From positions 1-34,595 of the forward strand of contig JAFDEF010000044.1 of NCBI GenBank assembly GCA_019310485.1: a stretch of DNA of 34,595 nucleotides, given 5' to 3'. The DNA is from Deltaproteobacteria bacterium. GTDB taxonomy: Bacteria > Desulfobacterota > DSM-4660 > Desulfatiglandales > HGW-15. Both the position numbers and the translations under genes were made by a program. Positions 34,450 to 34,595 of the stretch are shown one piece after another. The notes below the pieces were generated by a model. The model searched no databases. It was not told where the DNA came from and saw nothing but the letters and a program-made list of their open reading frames with translations. How positions within the stretch are numbered: position 1 is the first letter of the stretch; each line of letters begins with the position of its first letter.

Positions 34450-34489
34450 CTTGGATCGCGTTTAGGAAACCTAGGGCCTAGGTGATAAG

Positions 34490-34567
34490 GTTCAGGACAT
34501 CGATGACCCAAAAGGGTCAAGACATCGATAACCTTAAGGGTCGAAAAGTTCAAGACATCGATGACCC
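34490..34567 (-). repeat. three direct copies of the CATCGATG-centred repeat (right edge)
   Basis: On the plus strand the units GTTCAGGACATCGATGACCC (34490-34509), GTCAAGACATCGATAAC (34516-34532) and GTTCAAGACATCGATGACCC (34548-34567) lie about 30 bp apart, the middle one with one change in the core. They are the reverse complement of the copies at 51-104. Short AAGGGTC/GACCC words between them form small hairpins. They begin 40 bp after the last CRISPR repeat, in the place where a leader is expected. Confidence 0.8.
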
Positions 34568-34595
34568 TACTCACCATACTCATAATCTGATACCT

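Noticed and set aside
33675..34595. cas genes or other defence genes beside the CRISPR array
   Set aside because: No frame near the array resembles any Cas protein; the adjacent genes are DUF59 and methyltransferases.

Overview
The window looks like a chromosomal segment (or whole contig) of an anaerobic, moderate-GC Desulfobacterota-type (deltaproteobacterial) bacterium. The signs are a ferredoxin-dependent 2-oxoacid oxidoreductase operon, a corrinoid methyltransferase cluster of the MttB/MttC kind, an adenylylsulfate-reductase-like flavoprotein with its ferredoxin, an NDP-forming acyl-CoA synthetase subunit, a CooC-like ATPase and a thioredoxin/glutaredoxin/Fur operon. The taxon is inferred from gene content only; no rRNA or tRNA gene was found.

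Layout. 1-229: intergenic DNA with two copies of a CATCGATG-centred repeat. 230-3982 (+): ligA and a family-X DNA polymerase with a PHP domain. 4089-10494 (-): an operon-like run read right to left: a DAO-type FAD amine/amino-acid oxidase, 2-oxoacid:ferredoxin oxidoreductase alpha, beta and gamma subunits (overlapping genes), a GltD-like Fe-S/FAD protein, a 2[4Fe-4S] ferredoxin and an EamA exporter. 10495-11035: spacer with a 21-bp tandem repeat. 11036-14245 (+): MttB-family methyltransferase, corrinoid protein and a homocysteine methyltransferase of the MetH N-terminal type. 14466-17212 (+): an ABC importer (binding protein, permease, ATPase) with a terminator hairpin after the first gene. 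17216-22278 (-): YihY-type membrane protein, Old Yellow Enzyme family flavoprotein, an acyl-CoA synthetase alpha subunit without its beta partner, and a metallo-beta-lactamase fold protein.

22623-24584 is a decayed stretch. An intact ferredoxin is translationally coupled to the wreck of an AprA-like flavoprotein, which carries large deletions and a 107-bp palindromic insertion of IS200/IS605 type. Tail to tail with it lies a GAF histidine kinase broken by two internal deletions. After this come a CPA2 antiporter with CBS domains (25142-26851) and a CooC-like P-loop ATPase (27040-27825).

27969-30779 (-) is a compact redox-stress operon: Fur-family regulator, a 53-residue unannotated protein, glutaredoxin, an orphan GroES, thioredoxin reductase and thioredoxin. 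A near-consensus promoter abuts the fur start codon. 31027-31819 (+) holds a small unknown protein and a cupin. 31849-33674 (-) encodes a MIP18-family Fe-S protein, a SAM methyltransferase, and a second methyltransferase fused to a NifX-like cofactor-binding domain. The window ends with an eight-repeat CRISPR array without cas genes (33900-34449), immediately followed by three more copies of the repeat seen at the left edge, in inverted orientation.

The best candidates for something little described are: the methyltransferase-NifX fusion operon; the Fur/GroES/thioredoxin operon with its small protein; the MttB-MttC-homocysteine methyltransferase set facing a DAO/2-oxoacid oxidoreductase operon, which could be one methylated-amine degradation module; and the small IS200/IS605-type element whose empty site can be reconstructed from the interrupted gene.
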